Below, piece by piece: positions 1-12,634 of a stretch of 64,000 nucleotides of DNA. The stretch's first letter is position 1. The number at the start of each line of letters is the position of its first letter. Where the stretch lies: positions 1-64,000 of the forward strand of contig JALCNR010000006.1 of assembly GCA_022649165.1 (NCBI GenBank), given 5' to 3'. The position numbers and the translations under genes were made by a program. This DNA comes from Actinomyces sp. GTDB taxonomy: Bacteria; Actinomycetota; Actinomycetes; Actinomycetales; Actinomycetaceae. Below the pieces are notes generated by a model, which had not been told where the DNA came from, did no database searches, and saw only the letters and a program-made list of their open reading frames with translations.

Positions 1-125
1 GGTCTAATGGTCGGGCGCACACCTGAGTATCTGGGGAAGAAGATCGGGCCGCGGGAGATGAAGCTGGCCAGCCTCTACATCCTGGTCACACCCTGTCTGG
101 TGCTGGCAGGGGTGGGAGTCAGCCT
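1..125 (+). pseudogene. kdpA: kdpA, 5' part (potassium-transporting ATPase subunit A), disrupted by IS
   Basis: The window opens inside kdpA, the K+-selective channel subunit of the KdpFABC high-affinity potassium pump. Reading from base 1 gives [14 protein letters not shown], a well-conserved KdpA motif, then the next membrane segment ([18 protein letters not shown]). The frame runs into an inserted IS256-family element at 126 and meets a stop at 163-165. The rest of the gene resumes in frame at 1811. Removing the element and one copy of the 8-bp duplication restores a continuous KdpA sequence. As it stands the subunit would be truncated and non-functional. The 5' end lies outside the window. 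Confidence 0.95.
118..125. repeat. Left target-site duplication of the IS256-family element (GTCAGCCT)
   Basis: GTCAGCCT directly precedes the IS and is repeated at 1811-1818. Eight to nine bp is the usual duplication size for the IS256 family. Confidence 0.9.
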
Positions 126-161
126 GGGCTTGTCAAGTGTTTTGTGTAAGCGGGTTCGGGT

Positions 162-386
162 TTAGTGGTTGAAGTAGTAGTCGATCTGGGTGATCTCGGC
201 GCGGACGTCGTCGAGGAGTGTCTCGAAGTCGCCGGCGATGGGATCGTGTCGTTCGATTGCGGCGGCGATGTCGGTGACGGCGTCGCCGCGGGCATCGGTG
301 AGGATCGCTTCGAGGTAGCGCAGCGATTCGAGCGCGTCGCGGAGCAACTCGAAACCGGTCGGTGTACCCGGGTCGGTGATGGTCAT
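162..386 (-). CDS. Small IS-encoded protein of unknown function (74 aa)
   Basis: This 74-residue ORF begins [15 protein letters not shown] and is predicted to be acidic and helical. It starts 11 bases after the transposase stop codon. An AAAGGA ribosome-binding sequence precedes its ATG at 384-386 and overlaps the end of the transposase gene, so the two genes look co-transcribed and the small one translated in its own right. It lies between the transposase and the left inverted repeat, so it is element cargo. I recognise no domain. It could be a transposition accessory protein or a passenger. Confidence 0.6.
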   Translation of the reverse strand: MTITDPGTPTGFELLRDALESLRYLEAILTDARGDAVTDIAAAIERHDPIAGDFETLLDDVRAEITQIDYYFNH

Positions 387-397
387 GACCGGTCCTT

Positions 398-1756
398 TCA
401 TTGCAGGTAGGGTTCGATGCGGTCGGGGTAGGCCAGGGCGAGCTGTTCGAGGGCCTTCTTCCAGTTCGTGGTCACGGCGCCCTCGACGAGTCGGGGCTCG
501 GCGCGCCGCTGGTCGGCGGGCTTGCCTCGTTCCTTGAGCCGGTCTCTGGCTCGTTTGTCCTCGATGTTGCAGATCGCCAGCCAGAGCAGCTTGACCGCGG
601 CGGCGTCGTTCGGGAAGTGCCCGCGGGATTTGGTGACCTTCCGCAGCTGGTAGTTCAGCGACTCGATGCTGTTGGTCGTGTAGATCACCCGCCGCAGCTC
701 GGGCGGGAACGCCAGGAACGGGGTGAACCGGTCCCACGCGTCCTGGAACGAGCGCACCGCCGACGGATACCGTCTGCCGAGCTCGGAGTCGGCGAACTCG
801 GTCAGCGCCTCGAGCGCGGCGTCCTCGTTCGCGGCGGTGTAGATCGGCTTGAGCGCGGCGGCGACGGCCTTGCGGTCCTTGTAGTTCACGAACCGCATCG
901 CTGCTCTGATGAGGTGCACGACGCACGTTTGCACGGTCGCTTGCGGCCAGGTCGCCTCGACCGCCTCGGGGAAGCCGGTGAGCCCGTCGGTGCAGACGAT
1001 GAGCACGTCCCGCACGCCCCGGTTGGCCAGCTCCGCGCACACGGCCGCCCAGAACTTCGCACCCTCGGTGGCTTGCACCCAGATCCCCAGGACGTGCTTG
1101 ATGCCGTCCATGTCGACGCCGACGGCGATATGCGCGGCCTTGTTGCGGACGTGCCCGCCGTCGCGGATCTTCACGATGATCGCGTCGAGGTAGATCACCG
1201 GGTAGAGCGCGTCCAGCGGCCGGGTCTGCCACGCGAGGACTTCCTCTGCGACCTGGTCGGTGATCTTCGAGATCGTCTCGTGCGAAAGGTCCGTGCCCAG
1301 CGTCGAGGCGAGGTGATGCTGAATGTCGCGGACAGTCATCCCGCCCGCGTACAGCGAGATGATCATCCCGTCCAGGCCGTCCAGCCGGCGCTGCCCCTTG
1401 GGGACCAGCATCGGGGTGAACGTCCCGGCCCGGTCCCGCGGGACCGCCAACTCGATGTCGCCGACCTCGGTGGCGACCGTCTTCGTGGACGTGCCGTTGC
1501 GGGAGTTCGGATACAACGGCGCTTCCGCGTCGCCGCGCTCGTAGCCGACGTGCTCGGTCAGCTCCGTCTCCAAGCCACGCTCCAGCGCGGCCTTGAGCAT
1601 CCCCCCGATCAGGCCGTGCTCGCCCGTAAGCGGCTCCCCGGCGTCGATCTGCGCGAAGATCTCATCCATCGCACCCGACGCCTTGAGCCGATCAGCGAGC
1701 TCCTTCTGCCGGCGACGACGCTCCTCGCGCTCCGGACTGATAGCCATGGTCTCCAT
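398..1756 (-). CDS. IS256-family DDE transposase
   Basis: This 452-residue mutator-type transposase catalyses cut-and-paste or copy-out movement of the element. The RNase-H-like catalytic residues are visible in order: Asp in [12 protein letters not shown], Asp in [12 protein letters not shown] and Glu in [16 protein letters not shown], the last being the diagnostic IS256 signature. CVVHLIRAA is also typical. The ATG at 1754-1756 is chosen because GAGGGAG lies just upstream; a further in-frame GTG at 1783 lacks such a site. No frameshift or stop is visible, so the enzyme looks active. Confidence 0.95.
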   Translation of the reverse strand: METMAISPEREERRRRQKELADRLKASGAMDEIFAQIDAGEPLTGEHGLIGGMLKAALERGLETELTEHVGYERGDAEAPLYPNSRNGTSTKTVATEVGDIELAVPRDRAGTFTPMLVPKGQRRLDGLDGMIISLYAGGMTVRDIQHHLASTLGTDLSHETISKITDQVAEEVLAWQTRPLDALYPVIYLDAIIVKIRDGGHVRNKAAHIAVGVDMDGIKHVLGIWVQATEGAKFWAAVCAELANRGVRDVLIVCTDGLTGFPEAVEATWPQATVQTCVVHLIRAAMRFVNYKDRKAVAAALKPIYTAANEDAALEALTEFADSELGRRYPSAVRSFQDAWDRFTPFLAFPPELRRVIYTTNSIESLNYQLRKVTKSRGHFPNDAAAVKLLWLAICNIEDKRARDRLKERGKPADQRRAEPRLVEGAVTTNWKKALEQLALAYPDRIEPYLQ

Positions 1757-1810
1757 GATGTTCTCCCTCGAGGTGAACCTCACCCCTTACACAGACCATC
1801 TGACACCCCC

Positions 1811-1818
1811 GTCAGCCT
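1811..1818. repeat. Right target-site duplication of the IS256-family element (GTCAGCCT)
   Basis: This is the second copy of the 8-bp repeat at 118-125. kdpA resumes in frame immediately (V-S-L-A-V-P). Confidence 0.9.
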
Positions 1819-2196
1819 GGCCGTTCCGTCGCTGCGCGCCTCGGTGGAAGGCACCTCTCTGCTCAACCCGGGATCGCATGGATTCTCCGAACTGCTCTAT
1901 GCCTTCACATCAGCCGCGAACAACAACGGATCCGCTTTCGGGGGGATCACGGCGAACACGCCGTGGCTCAATGCGTCCCTAGGTGTCGCCATGCTTCTAG
2001 GTCGCTTCGTCCCCATCGTCTTGGTCCTCTCGCTTGCCGGCTCCCTCGCCGTACAAGACCCGGTCCCTGCGACCGCGGGCACTCTTCCCACGCACCGGCC
2101 GCTCTTCGTGGCGCTCCTTTTCGGCGTTGTCGTCATCATCGCGGCGCTCACCTACTTCCCCATGCTCGCACTGGGACCTCTCGCAGAAGGGTTGTT

Positions 2197-2200
<4 letters not shown>
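1811..2200 (+). pseudogene. kdpA: kdpA, 3' part
   Basis: These 129 codons complete KdpA after the IS. They include the strongly conserved [19 protein letters not shown] region, NNNGSAFGG (a K+ selectivity-filter loop in KdpA) and the [10 protein letters not shown] segment, followed by the last membrane spans. The stop TGA overlaps the likely kdpB GTG start. The fragment has no start of its own and is not expected to be translated from the native signal. Confidence 0.93.
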
Positions 2201-4388
<2,188 letters not shown>

Positions 4389-4425
4389 GTCTCCGCGGCA
4401 CTGACGAGAGGAATCGCCGAATATC

Positions 4426-5037
4426 ATGAGCACGTCGAACAGTGTTCTGCGCCCAACCTGGGCGGCATTGCGGATGATCCTGGTCCTCACCATCGTTCTC
4501 GGTATCGGATACACGGCCGTGGTGCTCGGTATTGGGCAAGGGGCTTTCACCAGCAAGGCCAACGGATCGCTCATCACGGACTCATCGGGCGAAGTCGTCG
4601 GTTCCCGATTGATCGGACAGTCGTTCTCCACGGCGGACGGCGAGCCGGACCCACGGTACTTCCAGCCGCGGCCCTCGGCCGCCGGCGACGGATACGACGC
4701 TCTGTCCTCGTCCGGGTCGAATCTCGGGCCGGAGAACTCGGAGCTCATCGCTGAGATCCGGCAACGCCGCGCGGACATCGCGGCGTTCAACGGAGTAAGC
4801 CCCGAGAGCGTGCCCGCCGACGCCCTCACGGCCTCGGGGTCCGGCCTGGATCCTGATATCAGTCCCGACTATGCCGCGATCCAAGTGGAGCGTGTGGCGA
4901 GCGCGCGGGGTCTGTCCGGGGCTGACGTGACCGACCTGGTCGCTGCACACACGCGCGGCCGGGACCTCGGATACTTGGGTGAGCCCGCGGTGAACGTCGT
5001 GGAGCTGAACAGCGCGCTCGATGCGATGTCAGAATGA
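4426..5037 (+). CDS. kdpC: KdpC, potassium-transporting ATPase subunit C
   Basis: This 203-residue subunit stabilises and activates the KdpB ATPase in the KdpFABC complex. It has one N-terminal membrane helix (about residues 16-38, ILVLTIVLGIGYTAVVLGIG) and the KdpC signatures VGSRLIGQ, PRYFQPRPSA, SGSNLGPEN and DISPDYAAIQVERVA. Length and motif order are normal. It follows kdpB by 37 bp and precedes kdpD by four bases, so it belongs to the kdpABCDE operon. With kdpA and kdpB broken it has no partner in this locus. Confidence 0.95.
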   Translation: MSTSNSVLRPTWAALRMILVLTIVLGIGYTAVVLGIGQGAFTSKANGSLITDSSGEVVGSRLIGQSFSTADGEPDPRYFQPRPSAAGDGYDALSSSGSNLGPENSELIAEIRQRRADIAAFNGVSPESVPADALTASGSGLDPDISPDYAAIQVERVASARGLSGADVTDLVAAHTRGRDLGYLGEPAVNVVELNSALDAMSE

Positions 5038-5041
5038 GCGC

Positions 5042-7678
5042 ATGAAGAGAGGGAAGTTGCATGTCCTTCTCGGTGCGGCTCCCGGGGTGGGCAAGACCTC
5101 CGCGATGCTGGAGGAGGGGCATCGCCTCCAGGAAGCGGGTCGTCGTGTGCTGGTCGGTGTCGTCGAGGAGCACGGCCGCTCCGGCGTTCTCGCCCTCGTC
5201 AAGGGCCTTGACGTCGTGCCCCGTCACGTTGGGCGCCACCGGGGCGTCGAGCTGGCGGAGATGGACCTCGACGCGATCCTCCGTGCGGCGCCCGACGTCG
5301 CCCTCGTCGACGAGCTCGCCCACACCAACGCCCCCGGTTCGCGCCACCGCAAGAGGTGGCAGGATGTCTGTGAGCTCCTCGACGCGGGCATCGATGTCGT
5401 CTCGACGATCAACATCCAGCATATCGAGTCCCTCAACGACGTCGTCGAGGCCGTTACCGGAGTCCCCCAGCGAGAGACGGTCCCCGATCACGTCGTGCGC
5501 GGAGCCGACCAGGTCGAGCTGGTCGATCTTCCTCCCGACGTCTTGCGGGAGAGGCTCTCCGAGGGAAAGGTCTACCCGCCCGAGCGCATCGACGCGGCGC
5601 TCGCCAACTTCTTCCGGGTCGGCAACCTCACCGCCTTGAGGGAACTTGCGCTCTTGTGGCTGGCCGACGACGTTGACGACGCCTTGCGCGACTACCGGCG
5701 TGAGCATGACATCGACGGGCCGTGGGAGACGCGGGAGCGGGTGGTCGTCGCGTTGGCAGGCGGGCCCGAGGGGGACATCCTGTTGCGCCGCGGAGCGAGG
5801 ATCATCGCCCGATCGGGGGGTGGCGAACTGATGGCGGTCCACGTCGTGTCCCCTGACGGACTGCGCGTCAGCGAGCCTGGCCGGCTCACCCGTCAGCAGG
5901 AGCTCGTCGAGAAGCTCGGAGGCACCTATTCCCAGGTGATTGGCGAGGACGTCCCCGGTGCGCTCCTCGCATTCGCGCGCTCTGCCGAGGCGACTCAGCT
6001 CGTGATCGGGGCGACGAGGCGGAGGTGGGTGTCGCGGATGCTCGGTGGGCCCGGCGTGGCTTTCGAGGTGATCCGCGCGGCCGGCCCCATCGATGTCCAC
6101 ATCATCAACCACCGTGCGGTGGGGGAGCATCCACGGTTGCCACGCATGCACGGTGCCCTCTCGTGGAAACGGCGGCTGGCCGGATTCCTCCTGACGCTGA
6201 TTGCCTGTCCGTCGCTCACCTGGGGTCTGGCAGCCATGCGCGGCACGGAGACGCTCACCACGAGCGCTCTGTCCTATCAGCTGTTGGTCGTCATTGTGGC
6301 ACTCGTCGGCGGCGTGTGGCCGGCGCTCCTCGCGGCGGTCGCCAGCGGGTTGGCGCTCGACTATTTCCTGATCCCGCCCCTCCACACCACCGCCATCGGC
6401 GATCCCATCCACGCCCTGTCGGTGGTCCTCTTCATCCTCGTCGGGCTGTTGGTCAGCTATGTCGTCGACCGGTCGGCGCGCCGTGCGCGGATCGCGCAAC
6501 GCGCGACGGCGGAGTCCGACGTGCTAAGCAGCGTGGCGGGCAGCGTTCTGCGTGAGCAGGACGCGCTGCATGCTCTGGTGAGCACGATGCGCGAGGCGTT
6601 CGGGCTCTCGGCCGTCCGTCTGCTCGCGACTCCCTTGCCCGGTGCCGCTCTCCCCGAGGCTCCCACCGTCCTTGCAACGGATGGCGAATTTAGGCCGTCC
6701 GGGGAGCGCCGTCGTGTGGCGGTGAACGGCACGACCATGCTGGAGTTCTCCGGCCCGGAGCTGGACGCTTCTGAGCAGCGCCTCCTCAGCGTGATCGTCA
6801 CCCAGATCCGCACGACCCTGGAGCACCGGGATCTTGAGGACCGAGCCCGGGAGGTCGGCCCCCTTGAGGAGGCGAACAAAGTGCGTTCGGCTCTGCTGTC
6901 CGCAGTCGGCCACGACGTGCGCCGTCCCCTGGCCGCTGCCACGGCCGCCGTCAGCGGTCTGCAGACGATGCGAGACCAACTCTCATCGGCTGACCGGGAG
7001 GAACTGTTGTCCGTCGTGGCCAAGGGACTTGACGACCTCACGGGCCTGATCACCGATCTCCTCGATATCTCCCGCGTCCAGGCGGGCGTCTTCCCCGTAG
7101 CCGCGAAACCGATGGACCCCGCGGACGTCTTGCTTCCTGCCCTGGAGGAACTCGGACTGGGGCCCGGCGACGTCGAGCTCGACCTGGCGTCGGATCTGCC
7201 TCTGGTACGGGCCGATCCTGCGCTGTTGCGCCGTGTCCTCGTCAACCTCTTCGCCAACGCCCGACGCTTCTCTGGGTCCGAATACCCGGTTCGGCTCGCC
7301 ACCAGCTCGTTCGCGGGGGCCGTCGAGATCCGCGTCGTCGACCACGGTCCGGGGCTCCCCGTCGATCGCCGCGACGAGGTTTTCCTTCCGTTCCAACGCT
7401 TGGGCGATACTGACAACACGACGGGTCTGGGTCTGGGGCTCGCCCTGTCGCGCGGCTTCACCGAGGGGATGGGCGGGAGCCTGAGAGCCGAGGACACGCC
7501 CGGCGGCGGTCTCACCATGGTCGTATCGCTGCCTTGTGCTGGTGCGCACGCAACGCTCTCGCCCCTGCCGGACGCAACCTCGCCGGCGGGCGCGTTCCGG
7601 ATGGCGTGCACACGCACACCTGCGGTGCATGGCGACCGGGGCGGGACGGACAAGCACGGTACAGAGGAGGGGCGATGA
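5042..7678 (+). CDS. kdpD: KdpD, osmosensitive K+ channel histidine kinase
   Basis: This 878-residue sensor kinase reports K+ limitation and osmotic stress to KdpE. Domains in order: N-terminal KdpD domain with Walker A GAAPGVGKT (about residues 12-20), a universal-stress-like domain (about 230-360), four membrane helices of the DUF4118 type (about 385-480), a GAF-like region, a HisKA dimerisation domain with the phosphoacceptor His in SAVGHDVRRPL (about residue 624), and a HATPase domain with N and G boxes (LVNLFANARRFS, GLGLGLALSRG). The ATG at 5042 is chosen because homologues begin just before RGKLHVLLGAAPG. Its stop overlaps the kdpE start (ATGA). It looks intact despite the broken pump genes upstream. 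Confidence 0.95.
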   Translation: MKRGKLHVLLGAAPGVGKTSAMLEEGHRLQEAGRRVLVGVVEEHGRSGVLALVKGLDVVPRHVGRHRGVELAEMDLDAILRAAPDVALVDELAHTNAPGSRHRKRWQDVCELLDAGIDVVSTINIQHIESLNDVVEAVTGVPQRETVPDHVVRGADQVELVDLPPDVLRERLSEGKVYPPERIDAALANFFRVGNLTALRELALLWLADDVDDALRDYRREHDIDGPWETRERVVVALAGGPEGDILLRRGARIIARSGGGELMAVHVVSPDGLRVSEPGRLTRQQELVEKLGGTYSQVIGEDVPGALLAFARSAEATQLVIGATRRRWVSRMLGGPGVAFEVIRAAGPIDVHIINHRAVGEHPRLPRMHGALSWKRRLAGFLLTLIACPSLTWGLAAMRGTETLTTSALSYQLLVVIVALVGGVWPALLAAVASGLALDYFLIPPLHTTAIGDPIHALSVVLFILVGLLVSYVVDRSARRARIAQRATAESDVLSSVAGSVLREQDALHALVSTMREAFGLSAVRLLATPLPGAALPEAPTVLATDGEFRPSGERRRVAVNGTTMLEFSGPELDASEQRLLSVIVTQIRTTLEHRDLEDRAREVGPLEEANKVRSALLSAVGHDVRRPLAAATAAVSGLQTMRDQLSSADREELLSVVAKGLDDLTGLITDLLDISRVQAGVFPVAAKPMDPADVLLPALEELGLGPGDVELDLASDLPLVRADPALLRRVLVNLFANARRFSGSEYPVRLATSSFAGAVEIRVVDHGPGLPVDRRDEVFLPFQRLGDTDNTTGLGLGLALSRGFTEGMGGSLRAEDTPGGGLTMVVSLPCAGAHATLSPLPDATSPAGAFRMACTRTPAVHGDRGGTDKHGTEEGR

Positions 7679-8382
7679 AGATCCTGATCGTCGATGACGA
7701 CCCGCAGATCCTGATGGCGTTGCGGATCACGCTGAAGGCCCGCGGCTATGAGCTGGCGACCGCTCCGGACGGCGAGCAGGCCATCGCAGCGGCGGTGGAT
7801 CGCCCCCCGGACCTGTTCATCATCGACCTCGGTCTTCCCGGCCTCGATGGCATGCAGGTGATCAAGGCAATTCGCGGATGGTCAGAAGCGCCGATCCTCG
7901 TCATCTCGGGGCGCACAGGCTCCACTGACAAGGTGAAGGCCCTAGACGCTGGGGCGGATGACTATATGACGAAACCGTTCGTCATCGACGAGTTGCTTGC
8001 CCGCATCCGCGCCCTGGGGCGTCGCATCGCGCCGGACCCGGCGGTACCGGTGATCGTCTTGGGCGATGCCACCATCGACCTGGCCTCCCACACCGTGACG
8101 CGCGAGGTCGACGGCCGCACACGTCCCGTCCGGCTCACTCCCACGGAGTGGCGCGTCCTGGAGGTCCTCGTGCGCAACCCCGGTGCTCTGGTCACCCGCG
8201 AGACGCTCCTTCGGGAGATCTGGGGATCCGAGCACGTCAGCGACTCCGGATATCTGCGGCTCTACGTCTCGCAGCTTCGTCACAAGTTGGAGCCCATTCC
8301 CTCTGAGCCGCGCTACATCCTCACCGAGGCGGGAATGGGCTACCGTTTGATGGGCGAGGCAGAGCCATCGTGCGGCCGGTGA
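7675..8382 (+). CDS. kdpE: KdpE, OmpR-family response regulator
   Basis: This 235-residue DNA-binding regulator is phosphorylated by KdpD and normally activates kdpFABC. The receiver domain shows the acidic pocket at D7-D9, phosphoacceptor D51 (FIIDLGLPG) and K100 (DDYMTKPF). The C-terminal winged-helix domain (about 130-228) includes LTPTEWRVLEVL and the SGYLRLYVSQLRHKLE recognition region. It overlaps kdpD by four bases. Because the structural genes are disrupted, its surviving targets may lie elsewhere. Confidence 0.95.
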   Translation: MKILIVDDDPQILMALRITLKARGYELATAPDGEQAIAAAVDRPPDLFIIDLGLPGLDGMQVIKAIRGWSEAPILVISGRTGSTDKVKALDAGADDYMTKPFVIDELLARIRALGRRIAPDPAVPVIVLGDATIDLASHTVTREVDGRTRPVRLTPTEWRVLEVLVRNPGALVTRETLLREIWGSEHVSDSGYLRLYVSQLRHKLEPIPSEPRYILTEAGMGYRLMGEAEPSCGR

Positions 8383-8389
8383 GGCCTGC

Positions 8390-10063
<1,674 letters not shown>

Positions 10064-10256
10064 GCCTCCAGTCTGGCACGCGCCCGTCCGCTTGTCCCAC
10101 GCCCCTTCCGGCCCGCGGACCCCACCCCGTCGCCCCCTGCTGGGCGCCGCTGGCGGGGCGTCCCGTCCGGCGAGGGCGGCGCCGGCCCGCTCCTGCGCCC
10201 GCGGCGCGGGGCGCCAGGTAATGTGGGAGCCGATGGGAGTCGACGAGGAGGTCGCC

Positions 10257-11594
10257 ATGGGATGGTTCGGTTCGGTGGAGCACGACAGATGGCTGTCGGC
10301 CCAGATGAGGGCCCTCCTGGATGAGGCCCGGGGGGCGAGCGTGCCCACGGGCTTCGCCCACCTGCTGCCGGAGGGAGGGGCCGATCCGGACCGGCCGATC
10401 GATCTGGCGGTCACGGCGCGGATGACCTACGTGTTCTCCCTGGGGGTCCTCATGGGCATCCCGGGGTGCCGGCGCCTGGCGGACCACGGGGTGCGGTCGC
10501 TGGCCGGGTGCTTCCCCGATCCGGTCAACGGGGGATGGTTCTCCTCGATCCGCCCGGAGCTCGACGCCGAGGGGGCGGCCGTGCCGTGGGACGCCACCGG
10601 GAGGTGGAAGTCGCAGTTCCACCACGCCTTTCTCGTCTTCGCGGCCTCCGCGGCGACCATCGCGGACCGGCCGGGCGCGTTCGAACTGCTGGCGGCGGCC
10701 CTGCACGACCAGGAGAGGCATTGGCTCGACGATTCGGGCCTGGTCGTCGACGCGTGGTCGGAGGACTACTCGCTGCCCGTGCCCCAGCGGTCGATGGACA
10801 CCCTCCTCCACACCGCGGAGGCCTACCTGTCGGCGGCCGAGGCCACGACGGATCCCGTGTGGGTCGAACGCGCCGAGGCGATGACGCGCTTCGTCGCCGA
10901 CCGCGCCCGGGAGAGCGCCTGGCGCCTGCCTGAGTACTTCGGAGCGGATCTGGAGCGTCTCGACGCCCCGGTGGTGCGCACGGATCGGCGGCCCGCCTAC
11001 GACGGCTCCGTCATCGGCCACTCGATGGCGTGGGCGCGCCTGGCCCTGCAGATCCGTGCCGGCCTGCGCTCGATGGGCCGCCCCCAGCCGGACTACCTGA
11101 TGGAGATGGCGCAGGAGCTGTTCGAGCGCGCCCGCGCGGACGGCTGGCGCCGCACCGACGGCGAGCCGGGATTCGTCCTCACGGTCGACCAGGAGGGGCG
11201 TCCCGTGGACGCCCGCCACCTGCAATGGGTGGCTTGCGAGGGCGTGTGCGCCGCCGTCGCTCTGCGCCGCGCCGCCCTCGACGACGGCGCGCAGCCCGGC
11301 GAGGTCGAGCACTACGAGCACTGCTACCGTTCGTGGCTCGACTTCATCAACGACCACATCATCGTCCGCCCGGGCCAGTGGCGCCGCGTCCTCGATGTGC
11401 ATAACGAGCCGCTGGAGCCCGCGGTCAACAACCCCATGGACGTCTACCACAGCATCCAGACGCTGCTCATGGCGCGTGTGCCGTTGTGGCCGCCGTTCGC
11501 GTCGGCGATCTCGCGCGGGCTGCTCGACCATCCGGAGGAGGCTCCGCGCGACCGCCGGTCGTGGAACGTGTTCCGCCGCGGAGGGCGGGCCTGA
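10257..11594 (+). CDS. AGE-family epimerase/isomerase (N-acylglucosamine 2-epimerase-like)
   Basis: This 445-residue (alpha/alpha)6-barrel protein belongs to the family of N-acylglucosamine 2-epimerases, mannose isomerases and sulfoquinovose isomerases. Family features include repeated aromatic and His positions such as [47 protein letters not shown] and [14 protein letters not shown], consistent with the paired catalytic His residues. The ATG at 10257 is preceded at five bases by GAGGAGG and is preferred to ATG 10233. It is divergent from pgm across about 190 bp. Substrate cannot be assigned from sequence; mannose or a related aldose is plausible. Confidence 0.82.
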   Translation: MGWFGSVEHDRWLSAQMRALLDEARGASVPTGFAHLLPEGGADPDRPIDLAVTARMTYVFSLGVLMGIPGCRRLADHGVRSLAGCFPDPVNGGWFSSIRPELDAEGAAVPWDATGRWKSQFHHAFLVFAASAATIADRPGAFELLAAALHDQERHWLDDSGLVVDAWSEDYSLPVPQRSMDTLLHTAEAYLSAAEATTDPVWVERAEAMTRFVADRARESAWRLPEYFGADLERLDAPVVRTDRRPAYDGSVIGHSMAWARLALQIRAGLRSMGRPQPDYLMEMAQELFERARADGWRRTDGEPGFVLTVDQEGRPVDARHLQWVACEGVCAAVALRRAALDDGAQPGEVEHYEHCYRSWLDFINDHIIVRPGQWRRVLDVHNEPLEPAVNNPMDVYHSIQTLLMARVPLWPPFASAISRGLLDHPEEAPRDRRSWNVFRRGGRA

Positions 11595-11727
11595 GCGGGG
11601 CGGATCGGGATCGGCTCCCGCGCCCCGGCCTGGGAGGGTTCCCGGATCCGGGCGCCGGCCAGTTCACGGGCGCCCGGGTGCTGGGATGGGGGTGGCGTGC
11701 GCATCCGCGCGGTGCGACGGTGGCGGG

Positions 11728-12552
11728 GTGAACGCTCGTCCGCCCGACCGCCGCCCCCGGCTGTTCGTGTCGAACGTCGTGTCGCGCAGGCCCGGCGCCC
11801 GGCGCTTCCACGACGCGGTGACGATGCTGTCGAACAGCCTCGTCCAGTCGGCCTCGGGCTCGTGGGACGTGACCTGGGCCTTCGCCGAGGACGACGGTCC
11901 CGCCCGCACCCTGGATCGCGCTCGAGACGCGGACGCGATCATCCTCATGGGCGGCGAGGACATCAGCCCAGACCTCTACGGCGCGGCTCCCGGCTATCCG
12001 GGCGAGGGGCCTCACTGGCGCCGTGCGGACCTGGCGCAGATCGCGCTCGCGAGGTTCGCGGTCGCCGACGGCGTCCCGCTGCTCGGGGTGTGCCGGGGCC
12101 TCCAGATCCTCGCGGTCGCCCTGGGTGGGAGTCTCGTGGAGGACGTGGACGTTCCCGGACACCGATCCGCGACCTTCCTGGACGACCACCGGCTGGCCCG
12201 CCACGACGTCCTCGTCGAGGCCTCCTCGATGCTGGCCCGGGGGATTCCCCGGCGCGAGGGCGGCGCCGGCTGGCCTGATCCCGGTGGGCGCCTGCGCCTG
12301 CGCGTCCACTCGGCGCACCACCAGGCTGTCGCGGATCCGGGGCCTCATCTCGTGGTCTCGGCCACGGCCCCGGACGGCACCGTCGAAGGGGTCGAGCACC
12401 CCGCCGCGCCGGTCCTCGGCGTGCAGTGGCATCCCGAGGACCCCGCGGCGGATCCGGCGGGCCTTCGGGCCCTCCTGGGGCTACTGCGCGAGGGGCGGGA
12501 GGGAGCGATCGACATGCCTGGCGCCGGGCGCGCGCGCCCCGTCCTCGTGTGA
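11728..12552 (+). CDS. Class I glutamine-amidotransferase-like hydrolase (gamma-glutamyl-GABA hydrolase type)
   Basis: This 274-residue protein of the peptidase C26/PuuD-like family hydrolyses gamma-glutamyl amide bonds of small amines. The nucleophile Cys sits in PLLGVCRGLQ, and the His-Glu pair in GVQWHPEDP completes the triad. IILMGGEDISPDLYG and SAHHQAV are further family signatures. The start is uncertain: GTG 11728 is used, and ATG 11686 would add 14 residues. It lies between the epimerase and an amino acid transporter on the same strand, so a role in amine or amino acid catabolism is possible but inferred. Confidence 0.8.
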   Translation: MNARPPDRRPRLFVSNVVSRRPGARRFHDAVTMLSNSLVQSASGSWDVTWAFAEDDGPARTLDRARDADAIILMGGEDISPDLYGAAPGYPGEGPHWRRADLAQIALARFAVADGVPLLGVCRGLQILAVALGGSLVEDVDVPGHRSATFLDDHRLARHDVLVEASSMLARGIPRREGGAGWPDPGGRLRLRVHSAHHQAVADPGPHLVVSATAPDGTVEGVEHPAAPVLGVQWHPEDPAADPAGLRALLGLLREGREGAIDMPGAGRARPVLV

Positions 12553-12634
12553 CCATTTCCCCATCAGACGTGCGCGGCGCGCCATATGCGGAGTACGTTC
12601 TTTGTCAATCCATCACCAAGAGAAGAGGAAACCG

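Larger units (their letters stand above)
126..1810 (-). mobile_element. Complete IS256-family insertion sequence in kdpA
   Basis: The element is 1,685 bp with imperfect terminal inverted repeats. The left end (GGGCTTGTCA...) and the reverse complement of the right end (GGGGGTGTCA...) match at about 21 of 29 positions, including TGTGTAAG. It is flanked by the 8-bp duplication GTCAGCCT. It carries an intact DDE transposase and a second small ORF on the minus strand, opposite to kdp transcription. The element is slightly longer than typical IS256 members because of the extra ORF. Intact ends, transposase and duplication suggest a fairly recent insertion. Confidence 0.93.

Noticed and set aside
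4859-6499. Long minus-strand open frame opposite kdpC/kdpD
   Set aside because: It is antisense to clearly conserved kdp genes; its composition is that of a high-GC shadow frame.
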